Notes under the pieces: generated by a model
Databases searched by the model: none
What the model saw: only the letters and a program-made list of their open reading frames with translations
Told to the model about the DNA's origin: nothing
Position numbers and translations under genes: made by a program
Shown: positions 36,261 to 44,925 of the stretch, in pieces
Position numbering within the stretch: the stretch's first letter is position 1
Layout of the letters: each line of letters starts with the position of its first letter
DNA from: Herbidospora solisilvae
GTDB taxonomy: Bacteria; Actinomycetota; Actinomycetes; Streptosporangiales; Streptosporangiaceae
Length of the DNA stretch: 64,000 nt
Assembly: GCF_009901565.1 (NCBI RefSeq)
Contig: NZ_WXEW01000001.1
Span: 248,001-312,000 of the forward strand
Reading direction: 5' to 3'

Positions 36261-36359
36261 TCACGTTTGCCTGGGGCCGCCTGGGCCGGTCAGGATGGAG
36301 CGATCCCGAAACGCCCCCGACCAGGGGTTTCTTCGGTGTGCCCAAAACCTGGAGGGTTC

Positions 36360-37316
36360 ATGATTCACGCCCGTGGCCTGACCAAGACGTACACCCTCAA
36401 GAAGACCTCCGTCGACGCCGTGCGCGGCGTCGACCTCGACGTGGAGCCCGGTCAGCTCGTGGCCTTCCTCGGGCCCAACGGCGCCGGCAAGTCGACCTGC
36501 CTGCGGATGCTGACCGGCCTGCTCCCGCCGACGTCCGGGACGGCCCGGGTGGCCGGTCACGACGTCACGACCGAGGCGGCGGCCGTGCGCGCCCGGATCG
36601 GCTACATCGGCCAGAAGGGTGGCGCCGGGGAGGCGTTCCGGATCGGCGACGAGCTGGTCACCCAGGGCCGCTGCTACGGCATGACCCGCCGCGCGGCCCG
36701 CTCGCGCGCCGAGGAGCTGCTGACGGTGGTCGGCCTCGACGGGATGTTCGCCCGTAAGCCGTCGACGTTGTCGGGCGGCCAGCGCCGCCGCCTGGACATC
36801 GCGCTCGGCCTGATGAACCGCCCGCCCCTTCTGTTCCTGGACGAACCCTCGACCGGCCTCGACCCGGCCAGCCGCGCCGACATCTGGTCGCACATCCTGC
36901 GCCTGCGCGCCGACCACGGGACCACCCTGTTCCTGACCACCCACTACCTGGAGGAGGCCGACGCGATGGCCGAACGTGTCGTCGTCATCGACCAGGGCCG
37001 CATCATCGCCGACGGCACCGCCCGCCGCCTGAAGGCCGACCTGGCCGGCGACCGCCTGACCGTCACCCTGCACGACCCGGCCGACGTCCCCCGCGCGGCC
37101 GAGATCGCGGCGGGTCTGCCCGGCGCGGCCGGCCTCGCCTCCGACGGCCCGAGGCTGACCCTGCGCGTGGCGGCGGCCGACCGCGCGCTGCCCGAGTTCG
37201 TGCGGGCCCTGGACGCGGCCGGGCTCAAGATCGACACGGCCGAGAGCTCCCGCCCGACCCTCGACGACGTCTTCCTGGCCCTGACGGGCCGCACCATCCA
37301 GGACGAGGAGGCCTGA
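36360..37316 (+). CDS. ABC-2 exporter ATP-binding protein (DrrA-like)
   Basis: 318 aa. Walker A LGPNGAGKST, signature LSGGQRRRLDIALGL, Walker B LLFLDEPSTGLD, H-loop LTTHY and the C-terminal accessory domain of DrrA/daunorubicin-type ATPases ending in a DDVFLALTG element. Start ATG 36360 after GGAGG. Followed after 3 bp by the permease gene. Typical drug or lipid exporter; cargo unknown. Confidence 0.92.
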   Translation: MIHARGLTKTYTLKKTSVDAVRGVDLDVEPGQLVAFLGPNGAGKSTCLRMLTGLLPPTSGTARVAGHDVTTEAAAVRARIGYIGQKGGAGEAFRIGDELVTQGRCYGMTRRAARSRAEELLTVVGLDGMFARKPSTLSGGQRRRLDIALGLMNRPPLLFLDEPSTGLDPASRADIWSHILRLRADHGTTLFLTTHYLEEADAMAERVVVIDQGRIIADGTARRLKADLAGDRLTVTLHDPADVPRAAEIAAGLPGAAGLASDGPRLTLRVAAADRALPEFVRALDAAGLKIDTAESSRPTLDDVFLALTGRTIQDEEA

Positions 37317-37319
37317 CCC

Positions 37320-38069
37320 GTGACCTTCCTCCGCGACACCGCCACGATCTTCAGCCGCGAGTTCGCCCCCGTCTGGCGCGATCCCCTCTCGCTCGTCTTC
37401 ACCATGGCCCAGCCGCTGCTGTTCCTCTACCTGTTCGGCCCCCTGCTGGAGAACGGCACCGACACGCCGGGCCCGGCCTGGCAGTGGTTCGTGCCCGGCA
37501 TCCTGATCATGATGTGCCTGTCGGGGCCGCTGATGGCCGGGTACTTCCTGCTCCTCGACCTCATCGGCGGTTCGATGGAACGCCTGCTCGTCACCCCGGT
37601 CAGCCGCACCGCCCTGCTGGTCGGCCGCACGCTCAAGGAGTTCGTCGTCCTGCTGGCCCAGGCGGTCCTGATCATCGGGCTGGCCGTGCCGCTCGGCCTC
37701 GACCCGCACGTGCCGGGCGTGCTGACCGGGCTGACGCTGCTGGTCGTGTTCGGGATCGGGCTCGGCGGGTTGTCGTTCGTGCTGGCCATCGTCTCGGCGC
37801 CCGGCGGGGAGTTGTTCTACGGCGTCACCCAGGTCGTCATGTTCCCGCTGCTGCTGCTGTCGGGCGTGCTGCTGCCGGTCGAGAACGGGCCGGGCTGGCT
37901 GCAGGTGGCCGCCGCCGTCAACCCGGTCACCTACGTCGTCGAGGCCGAACGCGCCCTGTTCGCCGGGAGGTTCCTCGACGCGCCGGTCCTGTGGGGCGCG
38001 GCGGCGGCCGTCGTGACCGCCCTCCTCGGGCTCCACCTGGCCCGCCGCCGCATGGCACGCGGGCTCTAG
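37320..38069 (+). CDS. ABC-2 type permease (DrrB-like)
   Basis: 249 aa with six membrane helices and the ABC-2 core (GSMERLLVTPVSRTALLVGRTLKE). GTG start at 37320. Forms the membrane part of the exporter with the preceding ATPase. Its stop overlaps the convergent AlkZ-like gene by 4 bp. Confidence 0.9.
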   Translation: MTFLRDTATIFSREFAPVWRDPLSLVFTMAQPLLFLYLFGPLLENGTDTPGPAWQWFVPGILIMMCLSGPLMAGYFLLLDLIGGSMERLLVTPVSRTALLVGRTLKEFVVLLAQAVLIIGLAVPLGLDPHVPGVLTGLTLLVVFGIGLGGLSFVLAIVSAPGGELFYGVTQVVMFPLLLLSGVLLPVENGPGWLQVAAAVNPVTYVVEAERALFAGRFLDAPVLWGAAAAVVTALLGLHLARRRMARGL

Positions 38070-39181
38070 CCCCGGAACACCACCTCGTGGGAGGTCGCGG
38101 CGGGGTGGGCGAACTCCAGCAGCCGCTTGGCCTCGGCGACCAGCTCGGCCTTGGCCAGGATCGGGACCTGCTCCAGCGGGGTCAGCACCAGCGTCACCGC
38201 CCCGCCCTTGGCCGTCGTCATGGTCCAGAGCCCGGCGACCCTCCCGTCGACCAGGAACGACGGCTTGAGCTGGCCGTTGGCCTTCACGTAGACGTGGTCC
38301 CTGTGGGCGTCGGGCAGGATGCGGGTGCGGCGGCCGGGGGCGTAGGCGAGCAGGGTGCTGTCGAACCACGGCAGCAGCCGGACCGGCGCCTCGGCGTCCT
38401 CGCCCGGCCGGGGCGCGCCGGGCAGGTCGTAGAGGGTGCGGCCGTCCTCGTCGGTGAAGGTCACCAGGTCGGGCATGGCCTCCAGCGCCGCGCGGACCGG
38501 CGTGATGTTCCAGGCGATCCACGATGCGACGTCCTCGGCGGCGGCCGGGCCGAACGCCCTCAGGTGGCGGCGGACGACGAAGTCGAGCGCCTCCCGCAGC
38601 GGCGGGAACTCCTTGGCCGGGCCGAGCGCGAACAGCACCGGGGTGCGCTTGGACCACGTGCCCTCGGCCGGGACGCGGATGAACCCGACCCGCATCATCA
38701 CCGACGTCCACCGATAGAGGCGCTGGAGCTCGATCTCGCGGTCGGACAACACGCCCGGGTGCGCGACCACCCATTCGTCGATCGCGGCCACCAGTTCGGC
38801 GGCCGGACGCGGGGTGGCGCCCATCTCGCGCACCAGGTCGAGCAGCTCGCCGATCTCGGGTTCAGGGCCGGCCCGGAACGCGCCCACCTTCGAGGCGGCC
38901 GACACCGCCGCGTAGGCCGGGTAGTCGGCCGGGGTGACGGTGTGGATGGTGCCGCGCAGCAGGGTGCCGGTGACCAGGTCGCCGGTGGAGTGGGCGTGCC
39001 AGGGCGACTCGGGCGCGAGCTCGTGGGCGCGGCTCCACAACGCCGGTCCCAGCGCGGGCCAGTACTGCATCTGCAGCGCGCCGATCCGCTCGGCCACATC
39101 CGGCAGCGGGAGCCGCATCCGCTCCAGCAGACCCTGGCGGGCGAGCAGGGCACGGTTGAGGGCGCGGGTGGTGATCGGCAT
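38066..39181 (-). CDS. AlkZ/YcaQ-like DNA glycosylase (winged-helix DNA-binding family)
   Basis: 371 aa of the HTH_42 family. The Q-x-Q catalytic motif falls at Q37-M38-Q39, the same positions as the catalytic glutamines of Streptomyces AlkZ, which unhooks azinomycin cross-links. Tandem winged helices and a C-terminal YVKANGQLKPSFLVDGRVAGLW. Expected to remove alkylated bases or open interstrand cross-links; general AlkX relatives act on nitrogen-mustard-type damage. ATG 39179-39181. Confidence 0.82.
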   Translation of the reverse strand: MPITTRALNRALLARQGLLERMRLPLPDVAERIGALQMQYWPALGPALWSRAHELAPESPWHAHSTGDLVTGTLLRGTIHTVTPADYPAYAAVSAASKVGAFRAGPEPEIGELLDLVREMGATPRPAAELVAAIDEWVVAHPGVLSDREIELQRLYRWTSVMMRVGFIRVPAEGTWSKRTPVLFALGPAKEFPPLREALDFVVRRHLRAFGPAAAEDVASWIAWNITPVRAALEAMPDLVTFTDEDGRTLYDLPGAPRPGEDAEAPVRLLPWFDSTLLAYAPGRRTRILPDAHRDHVYVKANGQLKPSFLVDGRVAGLWTMTTAKGGAVTLVLTPLEQVPILAKAELVAEAKRLLEFAHPAATSHEVVFRG

Positions 39182-39247
39182 GCGGCCAGCCTACGGGGCG
39201 GGAACACCGAGCCCCCGCGTGTGGTTAACTACGTAGTGCCGGTGTGG

Positions 39248-39346
39248 ATGTGTCCCCCGGGCCGCATATACCGCCTTCACGGAATACCGTTCGGCTGGAA
39301 CCGTGTTGTGCATCTCGCCGAGGAGGCGACCACCACACCGGCCTAA
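39248..39346 (+). CDS. Candidate 32-aa small protein
   Basis: A short frame starting ATG 39248 (or GTG 39242) encodes MCPPGRIYRLHGIPFGWNRV followed by a dozen residues and a TAA, and is followed 12 bp later by a strong hairpin. Codon third positions are less GC-rich than in neighbouring genes, yet the amino acid pattern (aromatic, glycine and arginine mix) is unlike random GC-rich reading. Lies alone in the 264-bp gap before the acyltransferase. Not recognised. Confidence 0.4.
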   Translation: MCPPGRIYRLHGIPFGWNRVVHLAEEATTTPA

Positions 39347-39358
39347 AACGTTCTCCAG

Positions 39359-39386
39359 CGATGCCCCGCCCGCGCGCGGGGCATCG
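39359..39386. terminator. Perfect 11-bp hairpin after the small ORF
   Basis: CGATGCCCCGC (39359-39369) and GCGGGGCATCG (39376-39386) form a perfect stem with a 6-base loop. Followed by tcgtctctc with few Ts, so intrinsic termination would be moderate. Its position after the small ORF and before the acyltransferase supports a separate short transcript. Confidence 0.6.
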
Positions 39387-39445
39387 TCGTCTCTCGGTCC
39401 AGGCGACATCTAGGCTTGGAGCGGTCAACCGAGGGAGGAGCCCCC

Positions 39446-40093
39446 TTGTCGTCGCTGTTCTACCGCGTCGCCAAAGTCGTCAGCGTCCCCGTGATGCACG
39501 CGCTCTGGCGTCCGCGCGTCGTGGGGATGGAGCACGTCCCGGAGACGGGCCCGGCGATCATCGCCGCCAACCACCTGTCCGCGCTCGACTCCTTCTTCCT
39601 GCCCGCGCTGATGCCCCGCCCGGTCACCTTCGTCGCGAAGAACGAATACTTCACCGGCAGCCCGATCACCCGCCTGATCATGAGCGGCAACATCGCGATC
39701 GACCGCGACAGCGCCGGCGCCGCCCAGGCGATGCTCGACGCCGCCGCCGGCGTCCTGAACGACGGCGGGTTGTTCGGCATCTACCCCGAGGGCACCCGCT
39801 CCCCCGACGGCCGCCTCTACAAGGGCAAGATCGGCGTGGCCTGGCTGACCCTGACGACGGGAGCGCCCGTCCTGCCGGTGGCGCTGGCGGGCACCGACAA
39901 GGTGCTGCCGCCGGGCGCGTCGGTGCCGCGCGTCCACCGCATCGACGTCACGATCGGCAAGCCGATGACCTTCGAGGGCGACGCCGCCAAGGCCCGCGAC
40001 CGGCGCGAGGTCACCGACCAGATCATGGACGCCATCCGCGAACTCTCCGGCCAGGAGTACGTGCCCAGCTACGCCAAACGGCCCAATTCGTAA
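39446..40093 (+). CDS. 1-acyl-sn-glycerol-3-phosphate acyltransferase (PlsC family)
   Basis: 215 aa. Acyltransferase box NHLSALD (HX4D) and the glycerol-phosphate binding PEGTRS motif, so it should make phosphatidic acid or acylate a related lipid at the inner membrane face. TTG 39446 is chosen because GAGGGAGGAG ends 5 bp upstream; no ATG/GTG fits as well. Followed 22 bp later by a PBP gene. Confidence 0.87.
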   Translation: MSSLFYRVAKVVSVPVMHALWRPRVVGMEHVPETGPAIIAANHLSALDSFFLPALMPRPVTFVAKNEYFTGSPITRLIMSGNIAIDRDSAGAAQAMLDAAAGVLNDGGLFGIYPEGTRSPDGRLYKGKIGVAWLTLTTGAPVLPVALAGTDKVLPPGASVPRVHRIDVTIGKPMTFEGDAAKARDRREVTDQIMDAIRELSGQEYVPSYAKRPNS

Positions 40094-40115
40094 CGAATTC
40101 GCTAAGCTCGTCGCC

Positions 40116-41726
40116 GTGCGGGGACGAACGATAGCGATCATTTCGGTGGCGTGCGTGGTCGCCGCCGCGGGCGGCGGGGCCGGCGCCTGGTGGGTGCTGC
40201 ACACCCGCGGCACCCCTCAGGAGACCGCCCGCCTCTACGCCGCCGCCTGGGCGGCCGACGACCTGGCGGCGATGAAGACGCAGCTGGTGACCCCGGTCCC
40301 GGCGACGTTCGACACGGTGACCGCCTCGATCGCCAAGGATCTCAAGGCGACCGTGAAGAACGTCGAACTGGGCCAGGTGGCGCCCGCCGGCGACGACCGC
40401 TACGAGGCCTCCTACACGGCGACCCTCGACATCGCCGACGTCGGGCCCTGGACGTACACGGGCACCTTCGACCTGGTCGTGTTCGACCGGCACTGGAAGG
40501 TCGATTGGAAGCCGCAGGCCCTGCACCCCGGCATCGACGGCACCGCCAAGCTGGCGCTGAAGACCACCTGGCCGCAGCGGGCCGCGCTGACCGACGCCGA
40601 CGGCAACCGCATCGACGGCACCGACGTCGGCGGGTCGGTGCAGCAGCTGGTCGGCTTCCTCGACAAGGCGAACGCCAAGGACGTCGCGAAACTCGGCCCC
40701 GCCTACCGGAAGAACCAGGCCATCGGACGCGGCGGCCTCCAGGAGACCTTCCAGAAACGCCTGGCCGGCACCCCCACCACCGACGTCATGGCCGGCGACA
40801 CGCCCCTGGAGTCGATCAAGGGCAAGGAGGGCGAGCCGGTCAGGACCAGCCTGGACATGACGATCCAGAACGCCGCCGCGAACGCCGTCCGCGACCTCGA
40901 CAAGCCCGCCTCACTCGTGGCCATCCGCCCCTCGACCGGCGAGATCCTGGCCATCGCCAACAACCGCGGCGACTTCAACCGGGCGCTCAACGGCCAGTAC
41001 GCCCCCGGCTCGACCTTCAAGACGGTCACCGCCGCCGCCCTGCTGGCCAAGGGGGTCGGCCCGGGCGAGAACGTGACCTGCCCGGAGAACGCCGTCGTCG
41101 GCGGCCTGAAGATCCGCAACAGCGACAACGCCGAGTACGGCACGATCACCTTCAGCGACTCCTTCGCCTACTCCTGCAACACCACCTTCGCCCCGCTGGC
41201 GCAGGAGCACCTCGGCGCCGAGGGCCTCTACGACGCCGCGGGCGACCTCGGCTTCAACCAGCCGCTCAACATCGGCGTGCCGGCGAGCGAGGGCAGCATG
41301 CCGAAGGCCACCTCCGACGCCGAGCTCGCCGCCGAGTCGTTCGGCCAGGCGAAGATCATCGCCAGCCCGCTGATCATGGCCTCGGTCGCCGCGGCCGTCG
41401 CCGACGGCACCTGGCGGCCCCCGACGCTGGTCCCGGGCCTGAAGCAGAAGGCCAAGGAGAAGCCGCTGCCCGACGGGGTGGCCGACGACCTGCGCGCGAT
41501 GATGCGGGCGGTGGTGTCGAAGGGCACCGCCAAGTCGGCCGGGCTGCCCGGCGGCGCCTACGGCAAGACCGGCACGGCCGAATACGGCAGCGGGCCCGAG
41601 CTGCCCTCCCACGCCTGGTTCCACGGCTACCGCGGCGACGTGGCGTTCGCGGTCGTGGTGGAGGGCGGCGGAGGCGGCGGCAAGGTGGCCGCGCCCGTGG
41701 CGGCCGACTTCCTGCGGGGCCTTTGA
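40116..41726 (+). CDS. Penicillin-binding transpeptidase with MecA-N-like domain
   Basis: 536 aa. One membrane anchor (7-27), an NTF2-like MecA_N domain (about 33-140), a short linker domain and a transpeptidase with STFK (S299, K302), SCN (353-355) and KTGT (484-487). The N-terminal architecture is that of PBP2a-type and actinobacterial class B enzymes, several with low beta-lactam affinity; affinity here is unknown. GTG 40116. Shares direction with the acyltransferase gene (22-bp gap). Confidence 0.9.
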   Translation: MRGRTIAIISVACVVAAAGGGAGAWWVLHTRGTPQETARLYAAAWAADDLAAMKTQLVTPVPATFDTVTASIAKDLKATVKNVELGQVAPAGDDRYEASYTATLDIADVGPWTYTGTFDLVVFDRHWKVDWKPQALHPGIDGTAKLALKTTWPQRAALTDADGNRIDGTDVGGSVQQLVGFLDKANAKDVAKLGPAYRKNQAIGRGGLQETFQKRLAGTPTTDVMAGDTPLESIKGKEGEPVRTSLDMTIQNAAANAVRDLDKPASLVAIRPSTGEILAIANNRGDFNRALNGQYAPGSTFKTVTAAALLAKGVGPGENVTCPENAVVGGLKIRNSDNAEYGTITFSDSFAYSCNTTFAPLAQEHLGAEGLYDAAGDLGFNQPLNIGVPASEGSMPKATSDAELAAESFGQAKIIASPLIMASVAAAVADGTWRPPTLVPGLKQKAKEKPLPDGVADDLRAMMRAVVSKGTAKSAGLPGGAYGKTGTAEYGSGPELPSHAWFHGYRGDVAFAVVVEGGGGGGKVAAPVAADFLRGL

Positions 41727-41740
41727 CAATTTTTCTTGTC
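41723..41740 (+). promoter_or_regulatory. Promoter/operator of the ArsR-like gene
   Basis: A consensus -35 TTGACA (41723-41728) overlaps an inverted repeat GACAA (41725-41729)/TTGTC (41736-41740) with a 6-bp spacer, 17 bp before the ATG. The overlap with the -35 suggests autorepression. The repeat also overlaps the stop codon of the PBP gene. Confidence 0.5.
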
Positions 41741-41757
41741 GGTGAGACTCTGAGGCC

Positions 41758-42348
41758 ATGTTCGAAGTGGCGGTCATCGACGACCCCGCGGCCGCCGAGG
41801 TCTCCCTCGACCCGGTCCGCGCCCGCATCCTGGCCGAACTGGCCGAGCCCGGCTCGGCCACCCAGCTCGCCACCAAGATCGGCCTGCCCCGGCAGAAGGT
41901 CAACTACCACCTGAAGACGCTGGAGAAGCACGGCCTGGTCGAGCTCGTCGAGGAGCGCCGCAAGGGCAACGTGACCGAGCGGGTCATGCGCGCCACCGCC
42001 GGGTCCTACGTCATCTCCCCCGCCGCGCTGGGGGCGGTCGAACCCGACCCCTCCCGGCGTCCCGACCGCCTGTCGGCGGCCTGGCTGCTCGCCGTGGCGG
42101 CCCAGCTCGTGAAGGACGTCGGCACGCTGATCACCCGCTCCGAACGCGCCCGGCAGAAGGTCGCCACGTTCGCGATCGACGGGACCGTGCGCTTCGCCGG
42201 CCCCCGCGACCGGGCCGCCTTCGCCGAGGAACTGTCGGCCGCCGTGGCCTCCCTCGTCTCCCGCTACCACGACGAGCAGGCGCCGGGGGGCCGCGACCAC
42301 CGGGTGGTCGTCGCCCTCCACCCGGCCATCACCCGCCAGGAGCCCTAG
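41758..42348 (+). CDS. ArsR-type helix-turn-helix regulator
   Basis: 196 aa. Winged helix SLDPVRARILAELAEPGSATQLATKIGLPRQKVNYHLKTLEKHGLVEL (about 16-63) and a C-terminal ligand/dimer region. Such proteins commonly control SRPBCC or transporter genes, but none is adjacent: the gene converges with a TetR gene (4-bp overlap). Autoregulated by position of the upstream repeat. Confidence 0.82.
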   Translation: MFEVAVIDDPAAAEVSLDPVRARILAELAEPGSATQLATKIGLPRQKVNYHLKTLEKHGLVELVEERRKGNVTERVMRATAGSYVISPAALGAVEPDPSRRPDRLSAAWLLAVAAQLVKDVGTLITRSERARQKVATFAIDGTVRFAGPRDRAAFAEELSAAVASLVSRYHDEQAPGGRDHRVVVALHPAITRQEP

Positions 42349-42914
42349 CCCGGCGCCTCGGGCACCATCGCCCGCACGATCGTCTCCACGCCCTCCCGGG
42401 TGACCGTCCCCTCGGGGGCCGTGACCAGGGTGAACAGCGCGCCGCCATAGAGCGCGATCAGCCCCGGCACCCGCTCGGGCGGGATCGCGAGCCCGAGCTG
42501 GGCGTGGTGCCCGGCCGTGAACACCGTCGCCGCCGCCTGGAGTCCCTCCAGGGCCCGGTTCAGCTCCGGGCGGCGGACGGCCTCCAGCCGTAGCTCGAAG
42601 ATGGCCAGGTAGCGGTCGCGCAGCACGGTCGCCGCGCCCAGCAGCGAGTCGGTCAGCAGGCCGACCAGGTCGGGCTCGCCCGTCTGGCGCCCGGCGGCGG
42701 CGTCCATGTCGGCCAGGTGCAGCTCGACCACCCGTTCGGCCGCGGCCACCAGCAGGGCCTCGCGGTTGCGGAAGTAGTTGGACGCCGTGCCCGTCGGCAG
42801 GCCCGCCGCGCGTTCGGCGGTGCGGTGGGTCAGGCCGTGCACCCCCGACGAGGCGAGCAGCCCGATGGCGGCGTCGGTCAGGGCCCGGCGGCGGTCCGGA
42901 TTGGTGGGCGGCAC
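42345..42914 (-). CDS. TetR-family regulator
   Basis: 189 aa. N-terminal HTH (RRALTDAAIGLLASSGVHGL, THRTAERAAGLPTGTASNYFRNREALL) and an alpha-helical ligand domain. GTG 42912-42914. Divergent from an FAD monooxygenase with a palindrome in the gap, so it probably represses that gene and senses its substrate. Confidence 0.87.
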   Translation of the reverse strand: MPPTNPDRRRALTDAAIGLLASSGVHGLTHRTAERAAGLPTGTASNYFRNREALLVAAAERVVELHLADMDAAAGRQTGEPDLVGLLTDSLLGAATVLRDRYLAIFELRLEAVRRPELNRALEGLQAAATVFTAGHHAQLGLAIPPERVPGLIALYGGALFTLVTAPEGTVTREGVETIVRAMVPEAPG

Positions 42915-42923
42915 CCGGCCATG

Positions 42924-42939
42924 CTACCAATAACGGTAG
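42924..42939. promoter_or_regulatory. Inverted repeat, probable TetR operator
   Basis: CTACC (42924-42928) and GGTAG (42935-42939) with 6-bp spacer in the 56-bp gap between the TetR and monooxygenase starts; a further GGT...ACC half-pair follows at 42935-42949. Confidence 0.5.
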
Positions 42940-42970
42940 TAGTACGACCGTAGTGAATGACGGGACCCCC

Positions 42971-44101
42971 ATGCGAATCGCGATCATCGGAGCCGGGCTC
43001 GGCGGCGTCACCGCCGCCACCGGTCTCCACCTGACCGGCCACGACGTCACCCTCTACGAACGCGCCCCCGAGCTGCGTGAGACCGGCACCGGCATCGTCG
43101 TCATGCCCAACGGCCTGGCCGCCCTCGACACCCTCGGCCTGGGCGCGCCCCTGCGGGAGCACGCCGCGCCCACCGCCCAGGGCGGGCTGCGCGACCGCGC
43201 CGGCCGTCCGCTCCTGGTCACCGACGCCGCCAAGGCCCAGGAACGTTACGGCCCGACCGTCGTCGTCGACCGCGCCGTCCTGCACCAAACCCTGCGCGAG
43301 CGGCTGCCGGCCGACCGGATCCGGACGGGCGTCGCCGTCGGCGGCCTCGCCGAGGAGCCCGGCCGCGTGCTCGTCGACCACGTCGACGCCGCCGACGCCG
43401 TGGTCGTGGCCGACGGGATCGGCAGCCGCCTGCGCGCCCGCCTGTTCCCCGCCCACCCGGGCACCGAGCGGACCGGCCGCCTGGACCTGCGCGGCACGCT
43501 CGGCCGGATCCCCGGCGTCGACGACCTGCTCACCGCGATCCTCCTCGACCGGCACAGCGGCGCGATGTTCGGGCTGTTCCCGATGGGGTCCGGCGGCCTG
43601 TACTGGTTCACCGACACTCCTCTGCCCGCGACCGTCCCGGGGCCGGAGCAGGCCCGGGAGCAGGTGGCCGAGCTCATGGCGGGCTGGCACCCGGCCGTGC
43701 CGGCCGTCCTGCGGGCGACCGCCGTGGCCGACGTCCACGTCGATCCCATCACCCGGCTGGCCAAGCCGCTGGCGACCTACACGACCGGCCGGATCTGCCT
43801 GCTCGGCGACGCCGCCCACGGCATGCCCCCCGATCTGGGGCAGGGCGCGAGCCAGGCCTTCGAGGACGCCGCGGCCCTGGTCAGGCACCTTGAGAGCGCG
43901 ACCCCGGCCGAGGCGGCCGAACGGCTCGGCCGCTACGACGCCGAAAGGCGGCCACGAGCCAACAGGCTCATGGCCGCCTCCAGCCGTCAGTCGCGGCTCA
44001 CCACCCGCACCGGGCCGGCCGCGTGGCTGCGCGACACGCTGCTGCGCGCCACCCCGCCGTCGCTGGCCGCCCGGCAGCTCGCCTCGATCTGGCTCGCCTG
44101 A
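42971..44101 (+). CDS. FAD-dependent monooxygenase (PHBH/UbiH class)
   Basis: 376 aa. FAD motif GAGLGGVTAATGL at the very N-terminus, DG-type motif (VVVADGIGSRLR) and GD motif ICLLGDAAHGMPPDLGQG. Hydroxylates an aromatic or polyketide substrate with NAD(P)H and O2; related enzymes also inactivate rifamycin and tetracycline. ATG 42971 chosen because the FAD strand follows directly; GTG 42953 is in frame. Ends 2 bp from the convergent erm gene. Confidence 0.87.
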   Translation: MRIAIIGAGLGGVTAATGLHLTGHDVTLYERAPELRETGTGIVVMPNGLAALDTLGLGAPLREHAAPTAQGGLRDRAGRPLLVTDAAKAQERYGPTVVVDRAVLHQTLRERLPADRIRTGVAVGGLAEEPGRVLVDHVDAADAVVVADGIGSRLRARLFPAHPGTERTGRLDLRGTLGRIPGVDDLLTAILLDRHSGAMFGLFPMGSGGLYWFTDTPLPATVPGPEQAREQVAELMAGWHPAVPAVLRATAVADVHVDPITRLAKPLATYTTGRICLLGDAAHGMPPDLGQGASQAFEDAAALVRHLESATPAEAAERLGRYDAERRPRANRLMAASSRQSRLTTRTGPAAWLRDTLLRATPPSLAARQLASIWLA

Positions 44102-44103
44102 GC

Positions 44104-44925
44104 TCAGTGCAGGCACCGCCAGAGCGTGACCCACTGGTCGGGGTGGACGTGTCCCACGACGGCGTCGCGGGGCACCCCCGCGGCCGACAGGGCGGCGTCC
44201 ACCCCCGCGTAGCGGGTCCTGAGCGACGCCCGCACCGAACCGCCGGTCCCGCCGAAGCCGAGCTCGACCAGCGCGCGGTAGGAGCGCCGGTCGGGCACCA
44301 GCGGCTCGGGCCTGCGCTCGATGCGCAGGATCGCCGAGTCGACCGAGGGCACCGGCCGGAACGACTCCCGGAAGACGGTGTGCCCGAGCCGCCAGTGGAA
44401 CCACGGCCACGACTCGACCGTGACCAGGCTCCAGCGGCCGTAGTCGCCGGTGCGCTTGCGGGCGTACTCACGCTGGGTCAGTAGTGTCGCCGACGATAGA
44501 TCCGGCGCCCGAAGACACCAGTCGACGATCTTCGAAGTGACCGAATACGGAATGTTCCCCACCACCGCGAACGGTTCCCGTGGTACCCGCGCACGCGTGA
44601 AATCACCTCTCACCACTTCGATGACGGAATCGTCCTTCGTACGGGAGGCGAGCCGCCCCGCGAGCCGGGGATCGATCTCGTAGGCGATCACCCGCGCGGC
44701 CACCTCGGCCAGCGCGAACGTGAGCGCCCCCTCCCCCGCGCCGGGCTCCAGCACGAGCCCCTCGGGCGCGGCGGCCTTCACCATCAGGTCGACGGCGTGC
44801 CGGTCGACCAGGAAGTTCTGCGAGAGCGTCCGGCGCGCGCCGTCGGCGGGCGTGCGACCGCCACCGCTGTTCCTGGCCTTCTTCTGGGTATGCGAATAGT
44901 TTCCGTGCGCGAAATTCTGCGCCAC
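44104..44925 (-). CDS. erm: 23S rRNA adenine N6-methyltransferase, Erm family
   Basis: 273 aa. LSQNFLVDR (34-42) is the Erm/KsgA N-terminal mark; SAM motif LVLEPGAGEGALT (57-69) and catalytic NIPY (124-127) are present, and the C-terminal part fits Erm rather than KsgA. Methylates A2058 of 23S rRNA and gives macrolide-lincosamide-streptogramin resistance. The basic N-terminus (FAHGNYSHTQKKARN) resembles actinobacterial Erm enzymes. GTG 44923-44925 with GAAGGG 7 bases upstream. Preceded by a 167-base leader with a small ORF and hairpins (see 44926-45092). Confidence 0.92.
   Translation of the reverse strand: MAQNFAHGNYSHTQKKARNSGGGRTPADGARRTLSQNFLVDRHAVDLMVKAAAPEGLVLEPGAGEGALTFALAEVAARVIAYEIDPRLAGRLASRTKDDSVIEVVRGDFTRARVPREPFAVVGNIPYSVTSKIVDWCLRAPDLSSATLLTQREYARKRTGDYGRWSLVTVESWPWFHWRLGHTVFRESFRPVPSVDSAILRIERRPEPLVPDRRSYRALVELGFGGTGGSVRASLRTRYAGVDAALSAAGVPRDAVVGHVHPDQWVTLWRCLH

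Noticed and set aside
36317-36335. Attenuator terminator before the DrrAB-like genes
   Set aside because: Only a 4-bp G/C stem with an imperfect flank; too weak to call, mentioned only within the operator entry.
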